Below, piece after piece: positions 1 through 11,360 of a stretch of DNA of 64,000 nucleotides. The notes beneath the pieces were generated by a model. The model saw only the letters and a list, made by a program, of their open reading frames with translations, had not been told where the DNA came from and made no database searches. The position numbers and the translations under genes were made by a program. Every line of letters begins with the position of its first letter. The stretch's first letter is position 1. The stretch is from Azolla pinnata (Eukaryota > Streptophyta > Polypodiopsida > Salviniales > Salviniaceae), in contig JBBBWG010011112.1 of the NCBI GenBank assembly GCA_037176905.1, positions 1 through 64,000 on the forward strand, read 5' to 3'.

Positions 1-270
1 CGCCGGCGGCGCATCGGGCCGAAGCCGCGTGACGGCCTGCCGCCAGCGCTCGGCCGCCGCCGACCTCAGCTCGGCGACGGCGTCGAGGCCGTCGATCTGG
101 TAGCTCTCCCACAGCTCGCTCGCAATGGCCACGAAGATCGGAAGCAGCACGGCGGTGCAGAAGATGCAGAGGACCGCGACCGTGATCGGCACCGAATAGC
201 AGCAGCTGCTGCTGCTGCTGCGACTGCGGCGCCGCTCTGCACACCTGCTCGCCCTCGTCCGAGGAGACAT
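1..270 (-). CDS. N-terminal part of an unknown single-pass membrane protein (runs off left edge)
   Basis: Reading the minus strand from the ATG at 268-270 gives 90 codons with no stop up to the window edge. The start is basic and Arg/Ser-rich (about 25 residues, including a run of five Ser from AGC codons) and is followed by Cys-Cys-Tyr. A hydrophobic stretch of about 22 residues (VPITVAVLCIFCTAVLLPIF) comes next, then a charged, Ala-rich, probably helical segment. Basic N-terminus plus one early membrane span looks like a type II signal-anchor protein. I do not recognise the family. The GC-rich third positions and the coherent membrane segment make this frame more credible than the Ala-run frame that overlaps it. 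The rest of the gene lies outside the window. Confidence 0.5.
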   Translation of the reverse strand, partial: MSPRTRASRCAERRRSRSSSSSCCYSVPITVAVLCIFCTAVLLPIFVAIASELWESYQIDGLDAVAELRSAAAERWRQAVTRLRPDAPPA

Positions 271-1160
271 GGACGATGATCCCGGGCCAAAGGGATGTGG
301 GACAGGATCGGCTAGACCACAGGAGAAAAAAAAACAAACAGAAGATGAGAGATCAGAAGTAAGATCAGTTCCCCGACCCCCTGCCACGAGCCTGGGATCG
401 CGCCCGGGGATGAGGGCTCCGATTCGGGATCGGAACGAGTTCAGAGGCAAGACCAGACGAAACCCCCCCCCCCCAGAGATCTCTCTCCAAGTCTATCAAA
501 AACATCTCCTGTCGTAGTCCGAACAGGCTGGCCAGCAGCACCTTACATTGTAATATTCGCATTCGTCGAAAAAGATATCGTACAGAGAATATACAAGGTA
601 CGATCCCATCGCTAGCAGCAGTCCGTATGGTTCGATCTCTATATCGTCCACTCGGTGCCACAAACTTGGGGTTTTAACCGCAAAAAATAGCTTGGACCCT
701 GCCCACAAACTTTGGTCCCATTTATCTGTTATACGTGGTTCATTGCAGCGCCCTTCACATCTGTCGGATAACACACACAAACATTGCCAATTGCTGTCGT
801 TTATCGCTTTGTTGAATCGATCGATCCGATCTGCAACGCAACCGAAGCGCCGATAATTCTGGTAAGTGTATGCTCAACAAGTGGCCCTTCACGTAGCAGA
901 GGGTGCCAACCGATGAAAAACTCTTTGGTTTGATGCGTACGCAGAAACTTGCGCACTAAATGCCCCGCTTTCTGTATGAGCTGATGATCCCCGAGGAGCT
1001 TCATAATCGGGTGGGTTTGCGACATAACCGTCGTGCCTCAACAATGCTTGTGGATTTAAGAGTTTGTACATCAATTGCATCACCCACTTCTGTCTGCAGT
1101 GAAGAAAGCGCATTCATCCTTCTGTAAATGAATCAGACGTTACGCGCGCACGAAAAACGT

Positions 1161-1427
1161 AAGCTTTCTAGTAGAATCCTTTTATGAAGTGATTGCCAGC
1201 ATAATCCTTCCATACTTGTTCTTCAAACTTAAGCTTTCAAGTAGAATCCTTTTAAGAAGTGATTGCCAGCATAATCCTTCGATACTTGTTCTTCAAACTT
1301 GTAGAATCCTTTTAAGAAGTCGTTGCTAGCATAATCCTTCCATACTTGTTCTTCAAACTTAAGCTTTCTAGTAGAATCCTTTTAAGAAGTGATTGCCAGC
1401 ATAATCCTTCCATATTTGTTCTTCGAC
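1161..1427. repeat. Tandem repeat, 70-bp unit, 4 copies
   Basis: Copies begin at 1161, 1231, 1301 and 1361. The third copy is 60 bp because the first 10 bases of the unit (AAGCTTTCTA) are missing. The copies differ by only a few single bases, so the array is fairly young. The unit starts AAGCTTTC and contains GATTGCCAGCATAATCCTTC. Confidence 0.9.
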
Positions 1428-2907
1428 CATGTGTTGCACTTGTTTTATCAATGAAAGTGCAAACAGACAGACATGCTACTCTTGTGAGACCAGAACATGT
1501 CTTTGGTATACTAGAAATCTTTGAGCCTGTAATATGTGCTGATAACTTCAACGTTATTACTCGACCACATCGATCGGAGGCAAGTAAAATGGTTTCATGC
1601 GAGACCAATACGTTTGCATCATATTCCTTCCATGCACGACGACTTTCAAAGAGGCTGCAAAACTAAGTACAATGTCATGCAATATGATGATTGGAAACAA
1701 AAAAACTAAGTCTGAATCTCGCTTCTCCTTCTTTCAGTGGTGCTTGCGCATTATCTCATTGTTGAATATGAATGCATGATTATCATATTTTCCCCACTAA
1801 TAATGCTGCAGGTCGATCTGCCGGATTTTCACGACGAATGCATTTTCCGCTTTAAGAATGCTATTATGCACATTGTTTTATGAGAGCCCTACATCTGTCT
1901 TGGGTCCTTTCATCGGTCGCGATCCTCAAACGTTGGTCCCTCATCTGACGAAAGTCGCACCAGTAATCGGTGAACGTTACAAGAATCGGCCCCACATGAT
2001 CGAAACTCGAAATGCAGTTGCTCTCATTAATCGAGCCTCACCCATTTGATGAGCAGTGTTTGGTCAACAGCGCGGCCGGACAAAAAGACGCTATAAGGGA
2101 TTTACTAATGATGAGTAATATTGCAGAGAATAGAATGGTTTAAGGGTGATTGATCACACGAACCACTCTCGAGCGAAAGACTAAAGACGAACTTAAGTAT
2201 CATGTGTGTCCCATACCACAGATAATTACCTTAGGTTGTATTCTGGAAGGTTACTTCGTACTATTACGATCTTACTGCTTGTTGCCGTACTATTGCAAAT
2301 TACTTTGTAATATTACGGACAACAGATAGGTATGGATCCAATGCAAAGAGCCTAGCCTCAGCAAGAGCGTCTCTTCCTCCTCCTCTCCTCCTCCTCTTCT
2401 TCTTCTACTTCTTTTTCTTCATGATCGCATTAGTGAATAACTCAAGGAGATCTCATTGTCTTTAAGATTAGTTTGATAAGAATTATAAACTTCCACGACG
2501 CTCGAATTTCTACAATTTCGAAACATCAAAATTATGGGCCCTGCAACATAACGCTCAGAGTATTTCATTTGTCAATCCATCCACATTAGCTTTCTTAACG
2601 CTAGGAAGATATCTGTATTTCCACCTCGTCCTCTATCATATCCATATCCACACACATATATATAATTCACTCCTAAGCGAAGCATGCAACTCCTACAAGA
2701 ATCTCTAACTTCGTGCCCTAGAAGTTTCCAAAGTTCCTAGCCTTGTCACTTCTAGTTCCAAGATCGAAAGCATATTGCATTAGAGGTTGATCTCATGCAA
2801 AGGTAACTTACTTAAGATTAATCTCACATCAAGTCCTCTCTAGCCAGATGATTAGATCACCGTATATTAGGAAGAAAAAAGAAAAAAGGAATGCTTTCAC
2901 ATTGACC

Positions 2908-3206
2908 AGGATTAGTCGTCCAAATATAGGGATTGCTTAATGACTGCGTCAATCAGGCATCTAACGATAAATTCGAAACTCTCAACGCAAGAGAGAAGGC
3001 AAAATCTCATCGAGATCGGAGGGAAGAGAGGAGACGCGAAGCTTTCAAAATTTGGAAAGGATTAGTCGCCCAAAGGCAGTGATTAATCTTCTAATCACTG
3101 GGGTTAACTGCTAATGACCGCGTTAATCAAGCATCTAACGATGAAATCGAAAACTCTCGAAGGAAGAAGGAAAATCTCGTGAAGATCGAAGGACGCGAGC
3201 GAAGCT
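2908..3206. repeat. 150-bp tandem duplication ending at the FOLT1 start codon
   Basis: The segment starting AGGATTAGTCG at 2908 recurs at 3058 (AGGATTAGTCGCC). Both copies carry the motifs AATCA-GCATCTAACGAT, AAACTCTC, AAATCTC and GCGAAGCT. The second copy ends three bases before the ATG at 3210, so the immediate promoter and leader of the carrier gene exist in two diverged copies. Confidence 0.8.
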
Positions 3207-3209
3207 CTG

Positions 3210-6200
3210 ATGGCGTGGTCTGTGGAAAATGCAGTCGCAGGAGCCATGGCCGGCCTCACAACTGTCGCCATTCTCCATCCTCTCGATGTTGTCAGAACCC
3301 GATTCCAAGGTATTCTCCTGGTTTCTCATCCCAAAACCTCCTGTTTTCTGAGCCGTCTGCAGTTCTGTCTTTCTTCTCTTTTTTTTTTTCTGGTTTGATT
3401 TTCCCTTCGTCCCCACAGGGGCGCTGCTTCGATTCACTTGTCGTTGTTTTCCCACCTTCTTCTCACTGCGTTAAGCATACTTTCTGTGTGATGCATGCAT
3501 CAAATACCATCGTTTTTAGCCCCTAGAAACTGAGGAACATGCAATTCTTTATGGATTGCTAACATTGACATTCTTCCCTATAGTGAATAGTGGCGAAAAA
3601 TCCCTGTTGTTACTCTCGATTTTTTGTTCCTATGAAGATCTTTGATACACCATTATTTGTCTGTCTATATGCATTTCACTGTGGTAGGCTCATGAGTTTT
3701 GATCTCATCATATTTACCTTGCATCAGCTAACCCACCAAAACAAACTTTGGGTTTTTGAAGTGTAAAACTAATATGCTCAACCAAAAATCAGGCATTATA
3801 ATAGAACACTAGAGTGACCATTCACGAGAATTAATGTGGTTGTGTGCAAACTCAAAGCATGTGGCATAATCGGTGGCTAAATAAGGATAGGTACCTATTA
3901 TGCAACTGGGCAATGTAATATTGCATGCTCAGTTCCCAGTATATAAATATTCTAGGCTGATCTAAAACAATAATCAAATGATGTAGATGAGTTTGGAGAA
4001 GTGTCCCAACAAGTACTAGAAAAACCTATCTGCTTGATACTATATAAATATTTCTGAAACTCGATGATTGCAATTGATACAATTTTTCACAGAAAGGGAA
4101 AAGATTGGATTTTTTAACATCCTCTGAAGTTGTCGATCTTTTATATATGTAGTACATGATGGACGGGACTCAGTTGTGCCCAAATACCGGAGTACTGCAA
4201 ATGCTTTGCTTTCCATTACAAGAACAGAGGTACCATACAGCATAATCTGTAGAAGTTATCTTTGTTTGTCTCAAACTTCTTGCAACCAAGTTCATCCCGT
4301 GTAAAACTGTTTCAGGGTATAAGAGGACTCTATGCAGGTCTGTTTCCGGCTGTACTTGGATCAAGTTTATCTTGGGGAATGTATTTTTTCATGTGAGTAT
4401 TATTGTTCAGAAGCACTTCAAAGTTGTGATATAAAACATTGAAAAAGTAGCTTCATGAGTTGTTAGTATGATGCTTGGAAAATTTTGTGGCTAGCTACAA
4501 TAATGTCAAGTCACGAAATCAACAATGGAGTGGAAAAGAGCTTGGTGCTGGACTACATTTGATATCGGCAGCAGAAGCTGGTGGCATTGTATGAGACCAC
4601 CTCATGTTTCATTTCAACTTTTGATAAGTTTGTGGTGAGAACAGCCATCAAAGAATTAGAAAATTAGTTTCTTTGATCTTCCTATCTGGCTTGTACCTTT
4701 GATTGCGTATCATGTTTTACTTCGATGATTGAGGGGTCCAATTGAACGAGTTTCTTTGTCCCTGACTTAGCACAGGATATTTCTCTTGAAGTAGTCCCCA
4801 CACAATTATCCTTTAGTACAGATGAAAAATTCATTGCTCCGAATGCGTGTAGCACTTCTGAGCAGATCCTTTTAGAAAAAATTGACATACAAAAATAAAT
4901 AATTTATCGTTTCTTCAAGGTTCTCGGTGCTTGCCACTAATTGAGTTAAATACGTCTTTACTTGTAAAGTGCCTTTCACTCAGCCACGTTGCTATGTTTC
5001 TAGATGGAATGCAACTTTTAGAGTTACCAATCCCAGAAGAAAATATAATGCCTTGAAAACACAAGTAGGTTAATGAGTCAGTTCCGTGTACTTCCGAAGG
5101 ACTCAAAATATCTGAGAACAGACAGACACAATAATCCAAGCATTCTGATTGGCAGCCAAAATATTGCTAGAGTGCTCCAATGGTGACACTCATTGGCCCC
5201 AAAAGTTTGATGTTGTTTAAATTTCTTGTTCAAGTTGCTCAAATGCAATCAACTGGTCATTGTGGTTGATAGGTTTTGCAAATATTACCAGTCTTGGGGA
5301 ACCGTCAGATTCACAAAAGCACAAAAAATGGAAACCATAATTCTCATATGAGGACTGAGTAAGTTTGATAAAACCCCTTTAATGCTCTCAATATGCCATT
5401 CAATATTCTATCAAGGAAACACAAAGATGTTTTTCCTACATCAAGAATGTTAAGACTATTAGAGATCTAAGTGAAGGGTGTTCAATTGAAAGCTATTTTT
5501 CTAATATCAAGATGATGAGATGCTCACAATGCTTATCAGTTATGATGTGCTCTTTGTAGACAGTATGATGGTCCATTCAGAATGTAGTGAATGTGTGTGA
5601 TCCATGATGGATCATATTAGCAACCTATTCTATCCTGCCATATATGACAGCTTGCCTCTATTTGCTGCATCTTTATATATGGAATACCAGTATCATGATT
5701 TTTTGTTCAGTCTCACCAGATTAGCCACAGTTCAGACACATCTTAAGGTAGATGCATTTGATGGAGCACATCTACACATCGTCTGAGTATCTAGGAATTA
5801 TAGATGCGTTTACAAAATTAAAAATCCATAATTTATAGGTGCATGTACTAGTAGTTTAAATTTAAAGACCAATATATTTATTAGAAAAAGAATCTTACTT
5901 GAGTTGAAACTATTAAAATAGCAAAATTTCAAAATTTTATTCAGCTACTTTTGATACAAACTTTAAATAACAAGCAATAGAAAAACATACGAGCCATCAT
6001 CTTTGTCATCATGAGTCTTTCCACTAACGCTTCCTTCTCTTCAACACAATCATCGTCATTGTCGTCATTGTCGTCATTGTCATCTCCTCTTCTTCCTTTG
6101 CAACAAAACCATCTAATTCATAATCAGTTGCACCATCTAATTAGTCCATTTCCAGTTCCATCAAAATGGGAACAACTGTGTCCCGTAGTTATCTCATTAT

Positions 6201-9200
6201 TTTCGTTTTAATTTCCCTATTGTTGACTAGTATTGTCGTCTTTTCTGTTTTGCGATCTGTTTTTGCTGAAATTTGTGTATCTATTGGATTCTGTTTTCTA
6301 CACTATTTTTCATGCAAATCCACTTTTACATAACAGCTTCGTTTCCTATATCCTCCCCACCCCCGCGGCCAATTTTCTTTTAAGAATCCATTTTTTTCTG
6401 TTTGTTTCCTGTTTAAAAAATCTGTCCCACCCCCTCCACTGGTTTTCTTTGAATATCTGGTCTTTTCTGCTCTCTGCTACTCTATTTGGCTCTCATCTGT
6501 TCCGTTCTGTTGCTTGGTTCCAGAAAGAAGATCTCAGTTATTCTTTTTTCCTTGTAACATGTTTATTACTGATAAGAGTAACTAAAATGTATGCAACCTT
6601 TATGTTATATTCCCCTTTTACCCCTGAACATTTTTGTTTTTTTGGCAAAAACTTGCATGCATCGATCTTAAACCGTGTGTTGATGTGGTGCATCTGCATC
6701 TTAAGCATCTATCTTTAAGATAGATTGTGTCAGTCGGGCACTGATTAGGCATCTTTCAACACAATGAAGGGTTTGCAAAATTCTCTTAGAAATTCCATTT
6801 GTCTAAACCAAAATTTTCATCTTAAAGCTTCAACAAGGCAGGTTTGCAATAGGATTCAAATCTTTTTGAGTACGTAGCATTCTGTACTTGTAGACATATC
6901 ATAAGGACATCTTAGTTACATGAGGTATCTATATAAGATTGTGTCACTAAGTATCTTTGATTGATATACTATTTTGTAGGTATGTCTTTTTTCGAATCCA
7001 ATATGGCTGATCAAGACTCGTTTGCAGCTTCAAAGTCCAGGCCCCAGAGCACAAAAACCATATACTGGATTCGCAGGTGCTTCCATTGCCCTTATTCATA
7101 AGTGCGTTTAAGACTCTGATGTGTCTTTGATACACTATTATTAATTTATGTACCATCGTGATTGGCACACATCCATGTAATAGCTTTGCAATAGTAAAGG
7201 CTACAGTTTGATGGCTAATAAGAAAATTTCCATACTTCTTCATAATTACTGCCCTTGATATAGATTGTAGAAATGGAGAAGCCTTTGATGTCATTGGGTT
7301 CCACCTTGTCACAAGAAAAGGAGGTAACCAAAATGATGTGAGTCAGGTCTGTATAACTGCAAGGACTTCATGATATGCCAGGATATATTTGTCAGCAAAC
7401 ATTTGAAGAGATGGGCATTGTCAAATGATAGCAATTTTCTGTGTTTTTTCCTCTCGGTTTTTTCCTCTCGGTTTCCCATCACGAGTTTGCGATATATAAT
7501 GATCTCCCCACAGTTTAGGAGCCCTGCATACTGCATTTGATCATATAATGATTGTATCTAAAATATGCTGTTTGTTTAACAGATGCAATGGTGAGAATTG
7601 TGAAGGATGAGGGTTGGTGGGCATTATATAAAGGACTTGGACCAAGCCTTTTACTTGTCAGTATGAAACTTCTTGATTTTTTTCTTCCTTGATGAAGGAT
7701 ATTTCATATCTTTCTAGACCGGTTGGCAAGTTGCCTATAATGCTGTGTTTCTTGACTAGCATTGTATGGAGTGGATGGAAGGAATAATATCAAAACCCAT
7801 CACTATCAGAATGATTGTACTTTGCATGTTGGGAGTTGTGAGGCTTAACTGTGGCAAATAAGATAAAAACAACTGCATGAGTAGGTACACACAAATGCCC
7901 GCTACACAGATAGGTTCATGGGTTATTCTACATCTTCATGAACATAATACATCTTGCTTCAGTCTTGAGATACTATAGTATTTCTGGAAGCATTTTTTTG
8001 TATTTTGAGATACTATAGTGATCTACTTGCAAGTAAGTCTGTATTCTTCTTTTGGATATTGGTATCCATGTTTTTATTGTTTTCAATCCGCTAACACTCC
8101 AGGTATCTCATGGATCTCTTCAATTCATGGCTTATGAAGAAGGTCGGAAGTTACTTACTAAGCATCGTTCTCAAAAGAGACTGGCAATTAAAGATGACAA
8201 AGGATCTTATGATGACAAAGAATCTGACTTGGTAAATTGTAGGATACCTCTCTATAATGAACATCTTTACATTCCATACTGAAATTCCTTAGGCTCTAAC
8301 TTTGTCCTGCAGCAACCATTGGACTTTGCAGTCCTGGGCGGTCTCTCAAAAATATTTGCCACTTCAATTACTTACCCTTATCAGGCTAGTTGGCATTCTT
8401 TGGCTGTTGTCCTTTTTTATTGTATAAGAAACTGAACCTGATATTTGTTTCTGAAGTACTTTTTATATCGTATAAGACACTGAAGCTATTTTTTTCAGGT
8501 TATTCGAGCTCGAATTCAGGTATCCTGGAATAGTCCTTGTCATTGGTGATTTATGTAGAATTGCTTGTTTTATTCATCACAATAATAAAGGTGCATGCTC
8601 AGTGACTTGTAAGAATTATCTCCGTCACAGTAACATAGGACACAGCATCCATGATGTGGAGACTTATACAGCCTTAAGCATCGCATTTCAATTGAAGTAA
8701 ATATAATGATATAATATACCAATTGCTGTCTTGTACAGTAATAAGGATATAGGTCAAAATGATGCATCTAAATCATCCACTGAAGCCTCTAGCAAACCTT
8801 CTTATGGATCAGTTGGGACACACTTTCAAGCCTGCAATGTTGTATTCTGGGACACATGTGCAATATACACAATTATAAATCTACAGCTCGAAAGGCTTAA
8901 TCAAGCTTAAATCCGCAGATAACCTTCTTGATGTGTTGACTCGCGCATCATGTAAATGTCCACCCATATATCAGTGCTAGCAGGGGGCAAGCCTTCGCAT
9001 TTCATTCTCTTAGGCTTTGATTACTGTCAAAGGAGTAGGGAAGCTCTTAAGAGGTAGTGTTGAGTGACTGCACTTCAAGTAAAGGTTATGGATGGGCCAT
9101 GGTCCAAATGTACTTTTTACGGATGGTATAGACCAGATGAAGTATTCTTTACCAATATGGAACTGCAATGGTTTTTCTTTCTGAAACCTTCTTTTCACAT

Positions 9201-9705
9201 TGATTCATCTGTGGTACGACCTCCGGCTAGCTGTCTTTATGTCTCCAAGTTTTTCCTAAGTTTCCTTGAACAAAACCCTTACAAACTTTACAAATGTTTT
9301 CTGATTGCATATTTAGATGTTGTACTAATGTGCCAAGGTGATGGTTTTAGTGATACAGTTTTTCGTCTTCAGAGAGTGATGAAGTCATATGCATTTCTTT
9401 GCAGCAACGACCAGATTGTAACGGCAGGTCAAAATATACAAGCACCTGGCATGCATTGAGAGAGACTTTGAGGTTGGTCTTTTCAGCTAGTTTCTACACA
9501 GATACTTAACGAGAACATGTCTATGCCAAAGTTTTTCTTACAGTATTAAGTCTAAACAATGTTATGAAATGATGCTGAATTCTACAGGTTTGAGGGAGTG
9601 CCTGGACTCTATAAGGGTATTATACCGAATTTCTTGAAGAATGTACCTGCATCTTCCTTAACATTTTTGGTGTATGAGGCCGTATTGAGAATAATGAAGT
9701 CATGA
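3210..9705 (+). CDS. FOLT1: Folate carrier of the mitochondrial carrier family (FOLT1-type)
   Basis: Transporter predicted to move folates across an organelle envelope (in Arabidopsis FOLT1, the chloroplast envelope). Exons: 3210-3309, 4153-4229, 4316-4392, 4495-4588, 6980-7076, 7583-7656, 8103-8231, 8313-8384, 8499-8519, 9405-9472, 9588-9705. Phases close exactly to 308 aa, the length I remember for Arabidopsis FOLT1. Three carrier signatures are visible: P24-L-D-V-V-R, P123-I-W-L-I-K and P238-Y-Q-V-I-R. The tryptophan in the second is typical of folate/FAD/pyrimidine carriers. Other family landmarks are GLRGLYAG-like (GIRGLYAGLFPA), LSWGMYFF, SAAEAGG and LKNVPASS. Oddities: exon 9 is only 21 nt, and the intron after exon 8 begins GC. 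Intron 4 is 2.4 kb. The closest alternative is an organelle FAD/folate carrier of the same subfamily. Confidence 0.95.
4589..6979 (+). other. Large intron 4 of the folate carrier gene
   Basis: A 2.4 kb intron with GT-AG ends. It holds a possible inverted-repeat pair (5743-5780 and about 6685-6715), a short GTCATT/GTCATC repeat at 6054-6082 and a 9-bp-arm palindrome at 6705-6723 (ATCTATCTT/AAGATAGAT). The open frames at 6011-6211 and 6233-6718 are T-rich and show no recognisable domain. Confidence 0.6.
8385..8498 (+). other. Non-canonical GC-AG intron in the folate carrier gene
   Basis: The upstream exon ends in the conserved Tyr-Pro-Tyr-Gln codons at 8384 and the intron begins GCTAG. No GT nearby keeps the carrier signature P-Y-Q-V-I-R in frame. 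The acceptor is TTTTTTTCAG at 8489-8498, and the 21-nt exon encoding VIRARIQ follows. GC donors occur in about 1% of plant introns. Confidence 0.8.
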
Positions 9706-11353
9706 GTATCTGGTAACTAATCTGTCCCCATCTTGGGAAACTGCCTATATATATGGCTTTGCCATGGAGATGGACATGTGGATCCAAATAATTTTAGGGT
9801 GGCTTCATGATTTATCAAGGCAAAAATGCTCACAAATGTAAGTGAAGATGAGTGGTCCATGGAATCCCCCTAGCCCCTCTTACATTTTTGGGGCTCGATT
9901 CACACCAAGTTTTATGACATCACGTTTGTGATCTCAGGGCTTGTTAACATGATGCGTGAGCTTTACTATTTCTACCGAAATAGAGACATTGAACATTGTG
10001 CACACTATTGGGTTGTTTTGTGCACACCTTTCGTGGAAAGTTAACCTTGCTAATTCAAACTGAACTAGATGGGATATTATACTGTCTGTTCTCTCCCTGT
10101 TTATAGACAGCACCAAAAGGAAATATGCATGTATGTTTTCGGTTTAATTTTGATGTCAGATGGCCCCTTGGCAGTCATTTTTGTATATGGAGTTGAGTGT
10201 ATTATGGAGGAATGCATTGGACATAAGTACACTGTAGGGATTATGAAAGAGTATGCTAGTGTCGATCACAGTTTAGTGTAGACTGTGATGAAAATGCATC
10301 GGACTCAAAAAGCGGATCAAGATTTTCATGGGGATGTTTACTAATTGGTAGTAAGCAAGTGTTCAGCAGTATCTATTTGCAATCTGCTGAAAATGAGGAT
10401 TGATAAAGCTCAAAACTTCTCTGCTTCTAACACAAATTTCAAACTGCTTAAATGTGTATGTAAACGTAGTGTAAGTCCAAGCGGGGAGATTATACAGACA
10501 CAGAAAAACACAAGCATTTATTTAACCTGTTTGCAGTGAGATTTGTGAGTCGAATCGCTTAAGCTGCTAAGCTGCTTGGTTATTTCATTCAACACTCTTT
10601 GGGTTTTTCTTTTTTCTTCGGAGCAATTAGCTCCTGATTTTGTAAGGTATCCACCCAAGGTGTATGGAACTAACTCCTTATGGTAATTTCTTAGATGGAC
10701 AGGGCAGATTGATTTTATTCATTGACATTAGTGTCCAATCTGCACATCATTTGCACACCCATTTGTACATATACTCAGAAGCATTGCATATACATTCACT
10801 TGCACATTCATCGTTGTCCCTATAATAGAACTTCCCCTTGTTTCCATTTCTTTTTTTATAGGCGATCAATTTGACCATGAAAGCTATATCGTATACACTC
10901 ATTAACTCACAAATGGGCAGAATATACTGTGAAATTAACAATCTAGTGGAATACAAACCCAGTTCATGGTCTTGAGAATGTACCGAAAACTTAACCTTCA
11001 AAGATGAGCTCAGGAAAAGAAGAAGCCCAAATTACGCCATGCTCCCACCACTAAAAGAGGATGAATTCACCTGTGCAAGAGATTGTGCAAGACTCGGCCC
11101 ACACGGAAATATTGATTCAAGCACATCCATCCATTTTCTCTATATGGGCGGAAACTCTTGAATCATCATCCAACTCAAAGAGGACAGCATTTTAGCTTCT
11201 CTACAGCTTTTCGGCGTCCGAATGTTGTGCATCACTCCACACAGGAATATCAATTCCAAAACTCATACATTTTCTCTATATGGGTCAAGCCTCTTCATAA
11301 TTATCGCTCCAGCTCTACCAGAAATGAGTGTATTCTAGCTTCTCTACAGCTTT
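9706..11353. other. Convergent intergenic region between FOLT1 and CDC123
   Basis: This should hold the 3' UTRs of two genes that run towards each other. No conserved frame is seen. Near the CDC123 end there is an imperfect duplication with a period near 140 bp (about 11099-11215 and 11236-11360). Confidence 0.5.
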
Positions 11354-11360
11354 TCAGCCT
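11099..11360. repeat. Imperfect tandem duplication overlapping the CDC123 stop codon
   Basis: ATTTTCTCTATATGGG at about 11132 recurs at about 11268. CTTCTCTACAGCTTTTC at about 11193 recurs at about 11338, inside the sequence that carries the CDC123 stop codon (11354-11356 on the minus strand). The end of the coding region and its adjacent 3' UTR have therefore been duplicated and have since diverged. Confidence 0.65.

Larger units (their letters stand above)
271..3209. other. Intergenic region, about 2.9 kb, no gene recognised
   Basis: This contains the presumed leader of the left-edge gene (271 to about 500, with a short poly-C run near 464-474), a 70-bp tandem repeat (1161-1427) and a 150-bp duplication next to the FOLT1 start (2908-3206). 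Short open frames at 801-1113 on the minus strand and 1858-2049 on the plus strand have protein-like composition but match nothing I know and have no supporting splice structure. They may be gene remnants. A CT-rich run lies at about 2375-2420. Confidence 0.5.

Noticed and set aside
6233-6718. 161-codon frame with hydrophobic composition in FOLT1 intron 4
   Set aside because: T-rich DNA gives Phe/Leu/Ser-rich peptides by chance, there is no recognisable domain, and the intron is well defined by flanking exons.
8520-9404. Second possible U12 intron in FOLT1 (donor GTATCCTGG)
   Set aside because: The donor matches the minor consensus only in its first seven bases, and no TTCCTTAAC-like branch site lies near the acceptor.
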